A stretch of 64,000 nt of DNA from Turicibacter sanguinis (lineage in GTDB: Bacteria; Bacillota_I; Bacilli_A; MOL361; Turicibacteraceae): the NCBI RefSeq assembly GCF_013046825.1, contig NZ_CP053187.1, forward strand, positions 2,011,001 through 2,075,000, in the 5' to 3' direction. Positions 23,282 through 32,442 of this stretch are shown one piece after another. Position 1 is the first letter of the stretch; every line of letters begins with the position of its first letter. A program made the translations under genes and the position numbers. The notes under the pieces are model-generated. The model saw only the letters and a program-made list of their open reading frames with translations. It was not told where the DNA came from and did not search any database.

Positions 23282-24364
23282 ATGCTCGGACATACCGGAG
23301 TTATTTTAAAAATAAATATGAATGACTATAAAATATGGATTAATGAAACGTGTTTTTCTTATGAAAATAAATTACATGTGACCAACTCAATGATTGGACA
23401 AACCGTTCAGTATAGCTTAAACCAAACGGGAATGATTAATCATCTTGAATTAGTCGTTCAAAAAACCAAAGAGTTAAAAGGAAAAATTCAGTCGATGAAT
23501 TTATCAATTCCTCGAATTTCTTTGCACACCGATGGACAACTTTTACATTTTTACGTGCCACATCGATACTTAGAACTGGTGAAACGTCACTTTAAACCAG
23601 GGGATTTTATGCATTTTTCTTATAATCCAACCGAATTTAAACTGGGAAAAGCATCTTATTTTGTGATTACAGGAATCAAAAGTGATCCACGTAAAAAGAT
23701 GGCGAATCCTCAACAAGTCAAAAATGAATTGAGACAGACCATTAATTTATTAATGGACTCCCCTTTTTATGCCTTTTTAGATTTAGAATTTTCAATGAGT
23801 GGACCTGAATATCGTGGAACTAAATTCATACCGGAAATTATTCAATTTGGATTAATCATAGCCGATGCCGAGGGAAATCTCGTGGAAAAATTCTCAGCGT
23901 ATGTAAAACCAACAATCTTCCCACAAATTTCAGGTAAAACACAAGAATTTTTAAAAATTACAGATGCATCTGTCGCATATGGCATTACTTATTTAGAGTT
24001 TTATGGTTACATTAAAGAAGTCATTGCACGATATAACCCATTATTTATTGTATGGGGTGTTTCTGATGGATTTATTTTGGAAAACTCATATGTGATTAAT
24101 GGAGTAAAACCTTTATTTGAGACCAATCAATTAATCGACCTACAACGCATTCATCGACAATATTACCAAATCGGGCAAGATATTGGGCTATATAATGCCA
24201 TTCGAAGTTATGAAATTTTAACTGGGACGCAAATTCATGATGCGATTGTCGATGCTTTAGTTTTACATAATATTTTTTATAAGTTTAAATCGATTATTTT
24301 GGCGAATGAGCAGTATCCATTTAAGGAAAACTATCAAAATATCATGAATAATCGCTTAGGTTAG
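23282..24364 (+). CDS. DEDD-type 3'-5' exonuclease-like protein (KapD-like) with extra N-terminal domain
   Basis: About 360 aa. The C-terminal half (from about 160) looks like a DEDDh exonuclease: FLDLEFSMSGPE (metal Asp and Glu), EIIQFGLIIAD, FIVWGVSDGFIL, and HDAIVDALVLHNIF (catalytic His/Asp). The closest known type is KapD, the KinA-pathway inhibitor of sporulation in Bacillus. The first 150 residues are beta-rich and unrecognised. ATG 23282 is chosen after GGAAGTGG; earlier in-frame starts exist at 23264 and 23267. It lies between gerE and gerM, so a sporulation role is plausible. Confidence 0.7.
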   Translation: MLGHTGVILKINMNDYKIWINETCFSYENKLHVTNSMIGQTVQYSLNQTGMINHLELVVQKTKELKGKIQSMNLSIPRISLHTDGQLLHFYVPHRYLELVKRHFKPGDFMHFSYNPTEFKLGKASYFVITGIKSDPRKKMANPQQVKNELRQTINLLMDSPFYAFLDLEFSMSGPEYRGTKFIPEIIQFGLIIADAEGNLVEKFSAYVKPTIFPQISGKTQEFLKITDASVAYGITYLEFYGYIKEVIARYNPLFIVWGVSDGFILENSYVINGVKPLFETNQLIDLQRIHRQYYQIGQDIGLYNAIRSYEILTGTQIHDAIVDALVLHNIFYKFKSIILANEQYPFKENYQNIMNNRLG

Positions 24365-24368
24365 TTCA

Positions 24369-24459
24369 AAAAAGATAACTTTTTATCAAAACAAATGAGG
24401 AAATGACAAGTATTCACGACTCATTGGTTTGATGGATAGAATGGTTATCTTTTTTTTTA
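24369..24459 (+). terminator. Possible long-loop terminator before gerM
   Basis: AAAAGATAAC near 24371 pairs with GTTATCTTTT near 24443, followed by eight or more T. The loop is about 60 nt, so efficiency is uncertain. Confidence 0.45.
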
Positions 24460-24502
24460 TACCCTCATATAGTTAGATATAAATTCAAGCGAGGTGAAAG
24501 CA

Positions 24503-25513
24503 ATGAAAACGAATTGGTTGAAAAAATTGACACTACCAGTCTTAGCCATGGCATTCGTCTATTACTTAACAAAAAGTGGAGAAGACCCAGCGACCAAAAA
24601 CTTAGTTCAAAACATTACGAATCAACAAAGTACATTACAAACAAGTGAAATCAGTGAAGACTGTTACGAAGTTTACGCTCTTCATGATTCAGGGTACATG
24701 GTTAAAACATATGTTGAAAAAGGGGAAGAAACAGATCAAGTTCAAGCGGTATTCGATTTATTAACCATTAAATCAAATCAATTACCACTTAAAACGACAT
24801 CTTTGATTTCACCGATGACTGTGCTAAATGACTATACCCTAAACGATGGAACCTTAACGTTAGATTTATCAAAAGAATTCCTTAACTATGATGCTAGTCA
24901 AGAGCAACAAGTTGTTGAATCTTTAGTCTGGAGCTTTACTAGCCTTGAAGGTGTAGATCGTGTTAAATTTGAAATTGATGGACAACCCGTTTCCAATCTA
25001 AATGGAACCCTAGCTGTTGAACGTGGTCTGACTCGCCAAATGGGAATAAACCTAGAAATGGATACGAATAATTTAGATAACACACAACTAGTGACGCTAT
25101 ATTTCATGACAGACGACACTCAAAACGGATTACTTGTTCCAGTCACACGATTAATCCCTAGTAGCGTAGATCCAGTGAATTATGCCATCGACTCATTAAT
25201 CCAAGGATCAGTGGGGGGTGAGTATATCAGCGTCTTTGATAACCAAACGACATTAATGACAGAACCAGTGATTGAAAATGGAGTCATTACGCTTAACTTT
25301 AGTTCAGATTTATACTATGACAATAACCAAACCGTTGTTTCTTCTTTAATGCATGAACAGTTAGTCATGACCTTAACAGAATTCGATGGAATTGAAGCTG
25401 TCTCAGTTTTAATCGATGGAAACTCAAAAATTGTTGATGATACTTTACGTTCAGTTGCTATTCCAACAAGTCGTAATATTTTTGAACCTGTAAATGACGC
25501 CATATCAAAATAG
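24503..25513 (+). CDS. gerM: Spore germination/sporulation protein GerM
   Basis: Mother-cell protein that in Bacillus supports assembly of the SpoIIIA-SpoIIQ channel and later germination. 336 aa from ATG 24503 (GAGGTG site; a GTG at 24494 is part of that site). It has an N-terminal membrane segment (LTLPVLAMAFVYYL) and two GERMN domains (about 50-170 and 185-325), with FDLLTIKSNQLP, DGTLTLDLSKEFLNYD and the parallel VITLNFSSDLYYDNNQ. It lacks the lipobox Cys of Bacillus GerM, so it is anchored by the helix instead. Followed by rph as in Bacillus. Confidence 0.88.
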   Translation: MKTNWLKKLTLPVLAMAFVYYLTKSGEDPATKNLVQNITNQQSTLQTSEISEDCYEVYALHDSGYMVKTYVEKGEETDQVQAVFDLLTIKSNQLPLKTTSLISPMTVLNDYTLNDGTLTLDLSKEFLNYDASQEQQVVESLVWSFTSLEGVDRVKFEIDGQPVSNLNGTLAVERGLTRQMGINLEMDTNNLDNTQLVTLYFMTDDTQNGLLVPVTRLIPSSVDPVNYAIDSLIQGSVGGEYISVFDNQTTLMTEPVIENGVITLNFSSDLYYDNNQTVVSSLMHEQLVMTLTEFDGIEAVSVLIDGNSKIVDDTLRSVAIPTSRNIFEPVNDAISK

Positions 25514-25565
25514 AATATGTTATAATGAATAAGACAGTTTCAAAACAACAAGCAGGTGATAAAAC

Positions 25566-26276
25566 ATGAGAACTAATGAACGTAAAAATAATGAACTAAG
25601 ACCCGTCGAATTCATTCCAAATTATATTATGCATCCAGAAGGAGCTGTTTTAATTTCAGTTGGAAACACAAAAGTGATTTGCACTGCAACGATTGAAAAT
25701 AAATTACCCCCTTTTATGCGAGGACAGGGAAAAGGTTGGATTACAGCTGAGTACTCTATGTTACCACGCGCGACGAATACACGTAATGTTCGAGAATCAG
25801 CTCGTGGAAAATTATCAGGTCGTACGATGGAAATTCAACGTTTAATCGGTCGTTCTTTACGTGCCGCTGTTGATTTAGAAAAACTAGGTGAACGTACGAT
25901 TTGGATTGACTGTGATGTGATTCAAGCAGATGGTGGAACACGTACAGCGTCTATTACAGGATCAGTTGTGGCAATGAAATTAGCTTTCGATAAATTAGTA
26001 GCAGAAGGTGTTTTAAAAGAATCTCCTCTTAAAGAACATTTAGCGGCAATCTCAGTTGGAATCAAAGATGGTGAAGTCATTTTAGACTTAGACTACGAAG
26101 AAGATTCAAGTGCAGAAGTCGATATGAATGTGATCATGACTGAGAGCGGACAATTTGTTGAAATCCAAGGAACAGGTGAAGAGGCGACGTACTCACATGC
26201 TGAGTTATTACAAATGCTTGACGTTGCAAGCCAAGGAATTAAACAATTAATTGAAGCTCAAAAACAAATCGGTTAA
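25566..26276 (+). CDS. rph: Ribonuclease PH
   Basis: Phosphorolytic 3' exonuclease that trims tRNA precursors; 236 aa. Starts [20 protein letters not shown] and contains [17 protein letters not shown], the phosphate-binding [20 protein letters not shown] and [19 protein letters not shown]. Leads a three-gene unit with rdgB and the phosphodiesterase, with intervals of 14 and 9 nt, matching Bacillus rph-ysnA-ysnB. Confidence 0.97.
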   Translation: MRTNERKNNELRPVEFIPNYIMHPEGAVLISVGNTKVICTATIENKLPPFMRGQGKGWITAEYSMLPRATNTRNVRESARGKLSGRTMEIQRLIGRSLRAAVDLEKLGERTIWIDCDVIQADGGTRTASITGSVVAMKLAFDKLVAEGVLKESPLKEHLAAISVGIKDGEVILDLDYEEDSSAEVDMNVIMTESGQFVEIQGTGEEATYSHAELLQMLDVASQGIKQLIEAQKQIG

Positions 26277-26290
26277 TAGGAGACTAAAAC

Positions 26291-26884
26291 ATGAAAGAAG
26301 TCATCATTGCGACACAAAACAGTGGAAAAGCAAAAGAATTTGAACATATTTTCAATCGTTATAACATTCAAGTTAAATCATTACTCGATTTAGGTGACGT
26401 CACTGAAATCGAGGAAAATGGTGAGACATTTGAAGAAAACGCCTTAATCAAAGCGCGTGAAATAGCAAAAAAATATAAAAAATTAGTCATTGCAGATGAC
26501 TCAGGGCTAGAAGTTGATGCCTTAAATAAACGCCCAGGTGTTTATAGTGCTCGTTATGCTGGAGAAGATCGTGATGACGCCAAAAACATTGATAAAGTCT
26601 TAACAGAGCTTGAAGGGATAGAAGAAAAAAATCGTAGTGCCCGTTTCGTTTGTGCCCTTGCTCTTGTCACAGAAAATGGTGAAGAATACGTCGTTCGAGG
26701 AGAGTGTGAAGGTCAAATTTTAACACATCGCCAAGGAAACGAAGGGTTTGGATACGATCCAATCTTCTATCTACCATCCATCCAAAAAACAATGGCCGAG
26801 ATTCCAAAAAGCGAAAAAAACGTCTTAAGTCATCGTGCGGATGCCTTCAAGAAGTTAGAAAATGTCTTAATGGATTTAATGTAG
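26291..26884 (+). CDS. rdgB: XTP/dITP pyrophosphatase (HAM1 family)
   Basis: Cleans the nucleotide pool by hydrolysing dITP, ITP and XTP to monophosphates. 197 aa with ATQNSGKAKEFEHIF at the start, the metal-binding ADDSGLEVDALNKRPGVYSARYAG, EGFGYDPIF and LSHRADAFKKL. TAGGAGA precedes the ATG. Confidence 0.95.
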   Translation: MKEVIIATQNSGKAKEFEHIFNRYNIQVKSLLDLGDVTEIEENGETFEENALIKAREIAKKYKKLVIADDSGLEVDALNKRPGVYSARYAGEDRDDAKNIDKVLTELEGIEEKNRSARFVCALALVTENGEEYVVRGECEGQILTHRQGNEGFGYDPIFYLPSIQKTMAEIPKSEKNVLSHRADAFKKLENVLMDLM

Positions 26885-26893
26885 GAGACGGAT

Positions 26894-27403
26894 ATGTTAC
26901 TTGTCATTGTAAGTGATAGCCATGGCGATACAAACGCTTTATCATTAATACGTGAGCGCCACCTTTTAGACGCTGACCTACTTATTCACTGTGGAGATTC
27001 GCAGTTACCTGCAAATCATCCGTTATTAAACGAATATCTGAGTGTTTTAGGAAACTGTGATTTTGATAAAAACTTATTAAAAGAACGCATCGAACCTCTT
27101 ACACTTGGTGCTCGTTTATTCATAACGCACGGGCATCTATACGACGTTAAATATTCATTAACAAGACTTTATTATCGTGCACGAGAATTGGATGCTAACA
27201 TCGTATGTTATGGTCATTCTCATTGCATCGGGGCAGAAATGGTAGACGGCATTTTATTTATGAATCCTGGAAGTGTTGTCTTACCAAGAAATACAAAAGA
27301 AAAAACATATGCCTTACTAGAGATTAGTGAGACTTCATTTGAACTGAGCTATCATGAAGTTCAAAGTGGTAAAGTATTAGTCAAAGAAAGCTTTAAACGA
27401 TAG
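26894..27403 (+). CDS. YfcE/YsnB-like metallophosphodiesterase
   Basis: Calcineurin-like phosphoesterase (169 aa) of the MJ0936/YfcE group. Metal ligands are visible in VSDSHGD, LIHCGDSQ, VLGNCD, THGH and YGHSH. It probably hydrolyses phosphodiesters, with physiological substrate unknown. Ribosome-binding site GGAGACGG. Conserved partner of rph and rdgB in Bacilli. Confidence 0.9.
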   Translation: MLLVIVSDSHGDTNALSLIRERHLLDADLLIHCGDSQLPANHPLLNEYLSVLGNCDFDKNLLKERIEPLTLGARLFITHGHLYDVKYSLTRLYYRARELDANIVCYGHSHCIGAEMVDGILFMNPGSVVLPRNTKEKTYALLEISETSFELSYHEVQSGKVLVKESFKR

Positions 27404-27424
27404 AAAAGAAAGGTAGGGGGTCTA

Positions 27425-28351
27425 ATGCAGGAAAATTATCAATATTATCTAAATCAAAAAGCGGTGGCTTCGCATTATTTAGAATTAGGAAATGTTTTGA
27501 AAGCATTAGAGCATTTTAATAATGCCTACCATACATCATTTGGGACAGAAGATTTAGATTTAATGTTAGACTTAGCATTTTTATATGATGAAATCGATGA
27601 TCGTAAGAAAGCACTTGAATTATTTTATGAGATGATTAAAATCGACAGTGAATTTCCAACCTCTTATTATGGAATCGCTACGATCTATGATGATGATGAA
27701 GAGTATGAAAAAGCAATTTATTATTATCAAAAAACAATCGAGCTTGATCCAGAATACGAAGCAGCACATTTTTTCTTAGCTAACATTTATGACGAAACAG
27801 ATGAAATTGAAAAAGCGATTTATCATTATGAAAAGACACTAGAACTTGATCCAAACTATTTTTATGCCTATATTAATCTGGGATGTATTTATGAAGCTCA
27901 AAATCAAAACTTAAAAGCTTACCATTATTTTTATAAAGCCTATAGTCTTGATCCAACAGATTACACGGCATTATTTAATTTAGGAGTCGTTTGTCGTAAG
28001 TTAAATCAAGTCAAAGAATCGATTCGCTATTACCGTAAGTCGCTGCAAAGTAATCCTGAGTATTCGTTTACCTATTTAAATTTAGCTATTTTATATAAAG
28101 AAGAATATCATGACTATTTAGAAAGTATTAAAATTTATACAGAAGGGATTCAATATAATCCAAATGTATCCGTTTTATATTATAATCGTGCTTGTTGCTA
28201 TGCGTTAATGGAAAACAAAGAAGCAGCACTTGAAGATTTAATCATTGCTAATCAACTGAGCCCAAGCTTATTAGAATATATGGAAAAGGATGACGAACTG
28301 GTACAAGTTCGTCAAATGCCAGCCTATCAAAATGCTTTTAGTGTGAAATAA
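27425..28351 (+). CDS. Tetratricopeptide repeat protein (308 aa)
   Basis: Soluble protein consisting of about eight TPR units, recognisable by repeats such as AIYYYQKTIELDPEYEAAHF, AIYHYEKTLELDPNYFYAY and YRKSLQSNPEYSFTYLNLA. Such proteins scaffold protein complexes; no enzymatic domain is seen. GGTAGGGGG precedes the ATG. It follows the rph unit by 21 nt and may be cotranscribed. A larger relative lies at 57793. Confidence 0.85.
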   Translation: MQENYQYYLNQKAVASHYLELGNVLKALEHFNNAYHTSFGTEDLDLMLDLAFLYDEIDDRKKALELFYEMIKIDSEFPTSYYGIATIYDDDEEYEKAIYYYQKTIELDPEYEAAHFFLANIYDETDEIEKAIYHYEKTLELDPNYFYAYINLGCIYEAQNQNLKAYHYFYKAYSLDPTDYTALFNLGVVCRKLNQVKESIRYYRKSLQSNPEYSFTYLNLAILYKEEYHDYLESIKIYTEGIQYNPNVSVLYYNRACCYALMENKEAALEDLIIANQLSPSLLEYMEKDDELVQVRQMPAYQNAFSVK

Positions 28352-28380
28352 GACCGTTCTTTTACCGGTCTTATTTTTTT
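28349..28380 (+). terminator. Terminator after the TPR gene
   Basis: AAGACCG (28350-28356) / CGGTCTT (28366-28372) followed by T-rich tail. Confidence 0.85.
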
Positions 28381-28582
28381 ATTCTCAGTCATAATAGCTG
28401 TGGATAAATGAATCGTAACAGGTTATGGAATTGGCAAGTTAGATGATAATGCTATTTGAGGGTAAAGTCTTAAAACATGAACGAAAAGAAGTAAAATATG
28501 AGAAGGCTTACTTCGAAATATCGGTTATAATTTGAATCGTTTCTGAATAAAAATAGAAAAGTAAAATAAATGGAGGGGAAAC

Positions 28583-28982
28583 ATGAATTTTGTCGTTCTA
28601 TCTGATTGCCATAGAAACCTGCCAGCACTACAGGTCATTATGGGAGTATTAAAAAGTTGCCCTCATGCATGATGCTATGTAAGAAGATGGAACCTTTAAA
28701 GCCATTGAGAAGGATAACTCACCACAGGCGTTAGATGGGTTATTTAAAGAGATTGATACTGATTTGATTTTCTATGATCATTCACATCAAAAGTATGATG
28801 TAAATGTCGGTGCGAGTGGTTATATTAAAAGTAATCAGACGCATGATACGAGGTTGAGGTTTCAAGAGGATGGCTATGAGATTAATGTCAGATAGGTAAG
28901 TTATGAAAAACATAAGACATTAGAAAAAATGGATGAACTCAACCTGCTAGAATGCGAGTTTATGAAAGCCGTCTTTTTCTAA
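28583..28982 (+). pseudogene. Decayed metallophosphoesterase gene
   Basis: A good TGGAGGGG site leads to MNFVVLSDCHRNLPALQVIM, the start of a YfcE/YvnB-type phosphoesterase, which stops after 29 codons at TGA. Further on, DGLFKEIDTDLIFYDHSHQKYDVNVGASG matches the C-terminal metal-site half, followed by another stop. The middle of the gene is missing, so this is a remnant. Confidence 0.7.
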
Positions 28983-29018
28983 AAAGAGAGAATAATTCAA
29001 TGAAAAAGGAGAGAAAAA

Positions 29019-29501
29019 ATGAAACTAATGACTCATGCTTTAACAGAAGATCAAGCAAAAGTGATTGCAAGTTGGCGATATGAGGGAAAGTATGCTCTTT
29101 ATAATTTACCAACTTGGGATGAGATGAAGGCGCAAAACTACGCACTTTGCGATGCAGTGAAACGCCAACGTTTCTTAGGATTTTCGCAGGAGGAGGGTGA
29201 GCTCATCGGTTTTATTAACTTACTTTGTGAAGAGGATCATGTGTTCTTTGGCATGGGCGTGCACCCTGATTATTGTAATCAAGGTTTTGGACGAGATATC
29301 ATTGCGTACGCCATTAAGGAGAGCCAAAAGCGCCATGCTAATTTGCCACTTTTACTTGAGGTACGAACTTGGAATGAACGTGCCATTAGATGCTACCAGT
29401 CACAAAATTTTAAGATTATTGAGAAAAAGAAACAAGAAACCTACTTAGGACTCGGGGAGTTTTATGTCATGAAATATGAACATGACGATGAAAATTGTTA
29501 A
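29019..29501 (+). CDS. GNAT-family N-acetyltransferase (160 aa)
   Basis: Predicted acetyl-CoA-dependent acyltransferase. The acetyl-CoA loop is visible in MGVHPDYCNQGFGRDIIAYAI, and the later strand LLLEVRTWNERAIRCYQSQNFKII has the conserved Asn and Tyr positions. AAAAAGGAGAG precedes the ATG. Solitary gene with its own terminator; the substrate cannot be inferred. Confidence 0.85.
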   Translation: MKLMTHALTEDQAKVIASWRYEGKYALYNLPTWDEMKAQNYALCDAVKRQRFLGFSQEEGELIGFINLLCEEDHVFFGMGVHPDYCNQGFGRDIIAYAIKESQKRHANLPLLLEVRTWNERAIRCYQSQNFKIIEKKKQETYLGLGEFYVMKYEHDDENC

Positions 29502-30090
29502 TTAAGTGGACGCTAATCTTAACTAGAAAGAATCGTTAGATTGTCGAATCATAGACCCTCTCTCATATGAATGATTTTAAGCAGACATCTCTTTCCTAGA
29601 GGTGTTTTTTTGTTTATTTTATAATAGGTATGGATAACTTTAAGGGTGGAATTTATTCAGAATGAGATTTAAGGCCTACTTCAAAAGCATAGACTGTTAG
29701 GATGAAATTAAAGCATTTGATGAGGGAGGTACTTCTTTTCAGTTGGTTAAAAATGGGGGTTATAGTGATTCGAAAATAATATCCATTAGTTACCCAAAAA
29801 TATGAAACGTGAATCTTACTTCTATGGAGTGAAGTTAAAAGATTGAAAAGCTGAACAAATGATTCTGTTTTATGAGGTATCAAGGAGTCAGAGTTACGAA
29901 CTTAGCATGATTCATCGCATTTATCAAAGAAAAGTCCCATTAAAAGAAGATCTTAGCTTTCATTTACGAATCAAATATCATTTCCATTAAATGACGGCAA
30001 TAAGTCTTTTGAGAATGGGAATTATCGTGTTTTAATAATGTGTGTGGATAACTTATATGGTATAATAAGGAAAATCAGAGGAGGGATAGA
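29502..30090 (+). other. Intergenic region with possible gene remnant
   Basis: Contains the terminator at 29585-29611. Around 29660-29800 a reading frame broken by stops (MRFKAYFKSID, then DEIKAFDEGGTSFQLVKNGG) suggests a decayed gene, but no family is recognised. A TATAAT-like element lies just before the next gene. Confidence 0.35.
29585..29611 (+). terminator. Terminator after the GNAT gene
   Basis: ACATCTCT / AGAGGTGT stem with a T-run. Confidence 0.8.
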
Positions 30091-30660
30091 ATGTTAAATC
30101 ATACAGGAACAAAAGTGATTGAAACACCAAGGTTAATCTTAAGACCATTCAAGATCAGCGATGCGTCTATGATGTATCAAAACTGGGCATCAGACGATGA
30201 AGTCACAAAATATTTAACGTGGCCAACGCATAGCGATATTTTCGTAACGAAGACCATTTTACAGATGTGGGTAGAGGGGTATAAAAATAAGGACTACTAT
30301 CAATGGGCAATCGAGTTAAAGAAAACAGGTGAAGTGATTGGAAGTTTGAGTTTATTCAATATTAATAATCATGATGAAAATGCTGAAGTGGGATATTGTA
30401 TTAGTCGTGATTATTGGAATCAGGGGATTGTAACTGAAGCTTTTAATGGCTTAATTAAACTAGCGTTTGAAGAGATTGGCTTTGCTCGTCTAACTGCGCG
30501 TCATGATGTGTTAAATCCGGCTTCTGGACGCGTGATGGAAAAATGCGGTCTTACCTATGAAGGAACACTTCGTAAAATTTCAAAAAATCAAGCAGGACAA
30601 CTCGTCGACTGTAAATATTATTCGATTTTAAAAGAGGAATATGATGAGAAGCAGTTTTAA
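30091..30660 (+). CDS. RimJ/RimL-type GNAT acetyltransferase (189 aa)
   Basis: Typical Acetyltransf_3 protein: ETPRLILRPFKISDASMMYQNWASDDEVTKYLTWP at the start, EVGYCISRDYWNQGIVTEAF (acetyl-CoA loop) and RHDVLNPASGRVMEKCGLTYEG near the end. RimJ/RimL members acetylate N-termini of ribosomal proteins or small molecules; the substrate is unknown here. GAGGAGGG precedes the ATG. Confidence 0.88.
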   Translation: MLNHTGTKVIETPRLILRPFKISDASMMYQNWASDDEVTKYLTWPTHSDIFVTKTILQMWVEGYKNKDYYQWAIELKKTGEVIGSLSLFNINNHDENAEVGYCISRDYWNQGIVTEAFNGLIKLAFEEIGFARLTARHDVLNPASGRVMEKCGLTYEGTLRKISKNQAGQLVDCKYYSILKEEYDEKQF

Positions 30661-30759
30661 TTTGAGAACCAATGATTAGCGATTAGGATAAGGAATGATC
30701 ATTTTCAATGAGAGATGAGGGGAAACTTTCATCATTTTACTTACTTGGAGGAAGAAAAA

Positions 30760-31266
30760 ATGAAAAAAATTATGGTAATTGGATGCTGCGGTAGCGGGAA
30801 ATCAACCTTATCAAAACAACTCGCTAAAAAACTAAAATTACCACTTGTTCATCTAGATGTGTTAAATTGGTGTGGAAATTGGGAATGTGTTCCGCAAGAG
30901 ACGTTTGATTCGTTACTATTAGAAGAGTTACAAAAAGAAGAATGGATTATTGAAGGCAATTACAATCGAACGATTCCAATGCGTCTAGAATATTGTGATA
31001 CGGTGATTTACTTAGATTATTCAAGGTGGACGTGCTTATTAGGAGTTTTAAAACGTGTTATCAAAGGTTATGGAAAAACTCGTTCTGATATGGGGGGGAA
31101 TTGTCCTGAAAGACTTGATTTCGAATTTTTAAAATTCGTATGGAACTTTAACCAAAATAATCGAGAACGCTACTTAAAACTATTAAGTGAACAATCTGAT
31201 AAAAACGTGATTATTCTTCGTAATCGAAAAGAAGGTGCCACGTTTCTTAAAGAGATGATTGGATGA
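30760..31266 (+). CDS. P-loop adenylate kinase-like protein (DNA topology modulation protein type)
   Basis: 168 aa from ATG 30760, which follows TTGGAGGAAG. An upstream in-frame start adds 15 residues not typical of the family. Walker A is GCCGSGKST, and a lid-like WIIEGNYNRT segment and DTVIYLDYSRW strand match the FlaR/topology-modulation group of shikimate/adenylate kinase-like proteins. The biochemical role of this group is not established. Confidence 0.8.
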   Translation: MKKIMVIGCCGSGKSTLSKQLAKKLKLPLVHLDVLNWCGNWECVPQETFDSLLLEELQKEEWIIEGNYNRTIPMRLEYCDTVIYLDYSRWTCLLGVLKRVIKGYGKTRSDMGGNCPERLDFEFLKFVWNFNQNNRERYLKLLSEQSDKNVIILRNRKEGATFLKEMIG

Positions 31267-31609
31267 AAAATCGGATTGGAACCTCATTCAGGAGACGCTG
31301 AAACGACAGGATTTTGTGAGCAGGAGAGAAAAATTTAGCTCTTTATAATGGCCTGTATGGAGAACAAACCATTTGTTGCTAACGTCAGCGAATTGGTTAA
31401 TTTCTAATTGTTATCACATCAAGTTAAGATGTCCTAAGTTTTACGATTAATCATGCGTTCAAACAAGAAGGATAGCCATTGGCTATCCTTTTAATCTATA
31501 AAAAGAATAGCTTCTATAATCAATAGAAACTATTTAAGGATAGAATGAATTTTTTTCTAAAACATGGTATTATGTGATGAGGATAAATAAAAGATAAAGG
31601 GGGATGGGA
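31267..31609 (+). other. Intergenic region with an orphan terminator
   Basis: No supported ORF. The hairpin at 31467-31493 ends the preceding gene's transcript; the promoter for the next gene presumably lies near the TATTAT around 31570. Confidence 0.4.
31467..31493 (+). terminator. Terminator after the P-loop kinase-like gene
   Basis: AAGGATAGCC (31468-31477) / GGCTATCCTT (31481-31490), very stable, short T-run. Confidence 0.8.
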
Positions 31610-32284
31610 ATGAATCAAAAACAAGTTATTTGTTATGTGATATTAGCTCTAATGTTTATCTTAGCCGGCTCTAGCAATGAAATACCGGATACATGTGTCG
31701 ACCGAATTTTTGTTCTGCTACACGGGGCGAATTGGTCATTTCATTATGCCGGAATATTTTTGATGATCATTATTTATACCTGTTTTAAACAGCTTAATCT
31801 CCAAAAAGAGAATGCTTTTTTCAAAACAAGATGGCGACGTATCATAGCGACTTTTTTGTTTTTGAATCTTAGCACTCATACTGCAAATCTCACTGTCCAA
31901 CTGTATAAAAGCTTTTCATCTGATTTAAGTTCGATTTATTTAAATCGTCAGGAATCTCATGTATCTGTGAATGGCCGTGAAACAGAGCTTAAGTTAGAGG
32001 GACAACTAGAACTGAAAAACTGTTCAAATGAAGAACAATGGTTTTACTTAACTATTACAATGCCAACGTTTGTGGAAGAGGCAGTCGGAATGAAAGATGT
32101 TATAATTAATCAAGCGTTTAATCTTCCGGCCAAAACCAAGCAAAGAATAACGATTGATGAAACGTTTAATATTCAAATGTCACCCTATTATTCCTTTAAT
32201 TCTAACGCTTACGAATACACGTTATTCAATGAAAAAAGTGAAATCATTTTTAAAGGTAGCTTTGATCAGTATTTATTTCATTAA
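31610..32284 (+). CDS. Membrane protein of unknown function (224 aa)
   Basis: Not recognised. Three hydrophobic segments occur in the first 110 residues (VICYVILALMFILAG, YAGIFLMIIIYTCF and IIATFLFLNLSTH), followed by a soluble beta-rich domain of about 110 residues with the look of an immunoglobulin-like fold (ETELKLEGQLELKNCSNEEQWFYLTITMP). ATG 31610 is preferred after GGGGG; ATG 31604 is also in frame. Solitary, with its own terminator. Confidence 0.6.
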   Translation: MNQKQVICYVILALMFILAGSSNEIPDTCVDRIFVLLHGANWSFHYAGIFLMIIIYTCFKQLNLQKENAFFKTRWRRIIATFLFLNLSTHTANLTVQLYKSFSSDLSSIYLNRQESHVSVNGRETELKLEGQLELKNCSNEEQWFYLTITMPTFVEEAVGMKDVIINQAFNLPAKTKQRITIDETFNIQMSPYYSFNSNAYEYTLFNEKSEIIFKGSFDQYLFH

Positions 32285-32295
32285 TCAGCATCGGT

Positions 32296-32325
32296 GGCAT
32301 CTCTTAAATCAAGAGATGCTTTTTT
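32296..32325 (+). terminator. Terminator after the 224-aa membrane protein gene
   Basis: GCATCTCTT / AAGAGATGC stem followed by six T. Confidence 0.9.
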
Positions 32326-32442
32326 GATAGGTATCAAATGAAACTTTAAAATTTCAATGTGAAATTTTTGATTATCAGTGATATAATATTCTTCTGTGTT
32401 TAAAAAACAAAAGGATACGTTTAAAAAAGGAGGCGGTTCAAC

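Noticed and set aside
29653..29883. Minus-strand 76-codon frame in the intergenic region
   Set aside because: No ribosome-binding site and no recognisable protein; probably chance in AT-rich decayed DNA.
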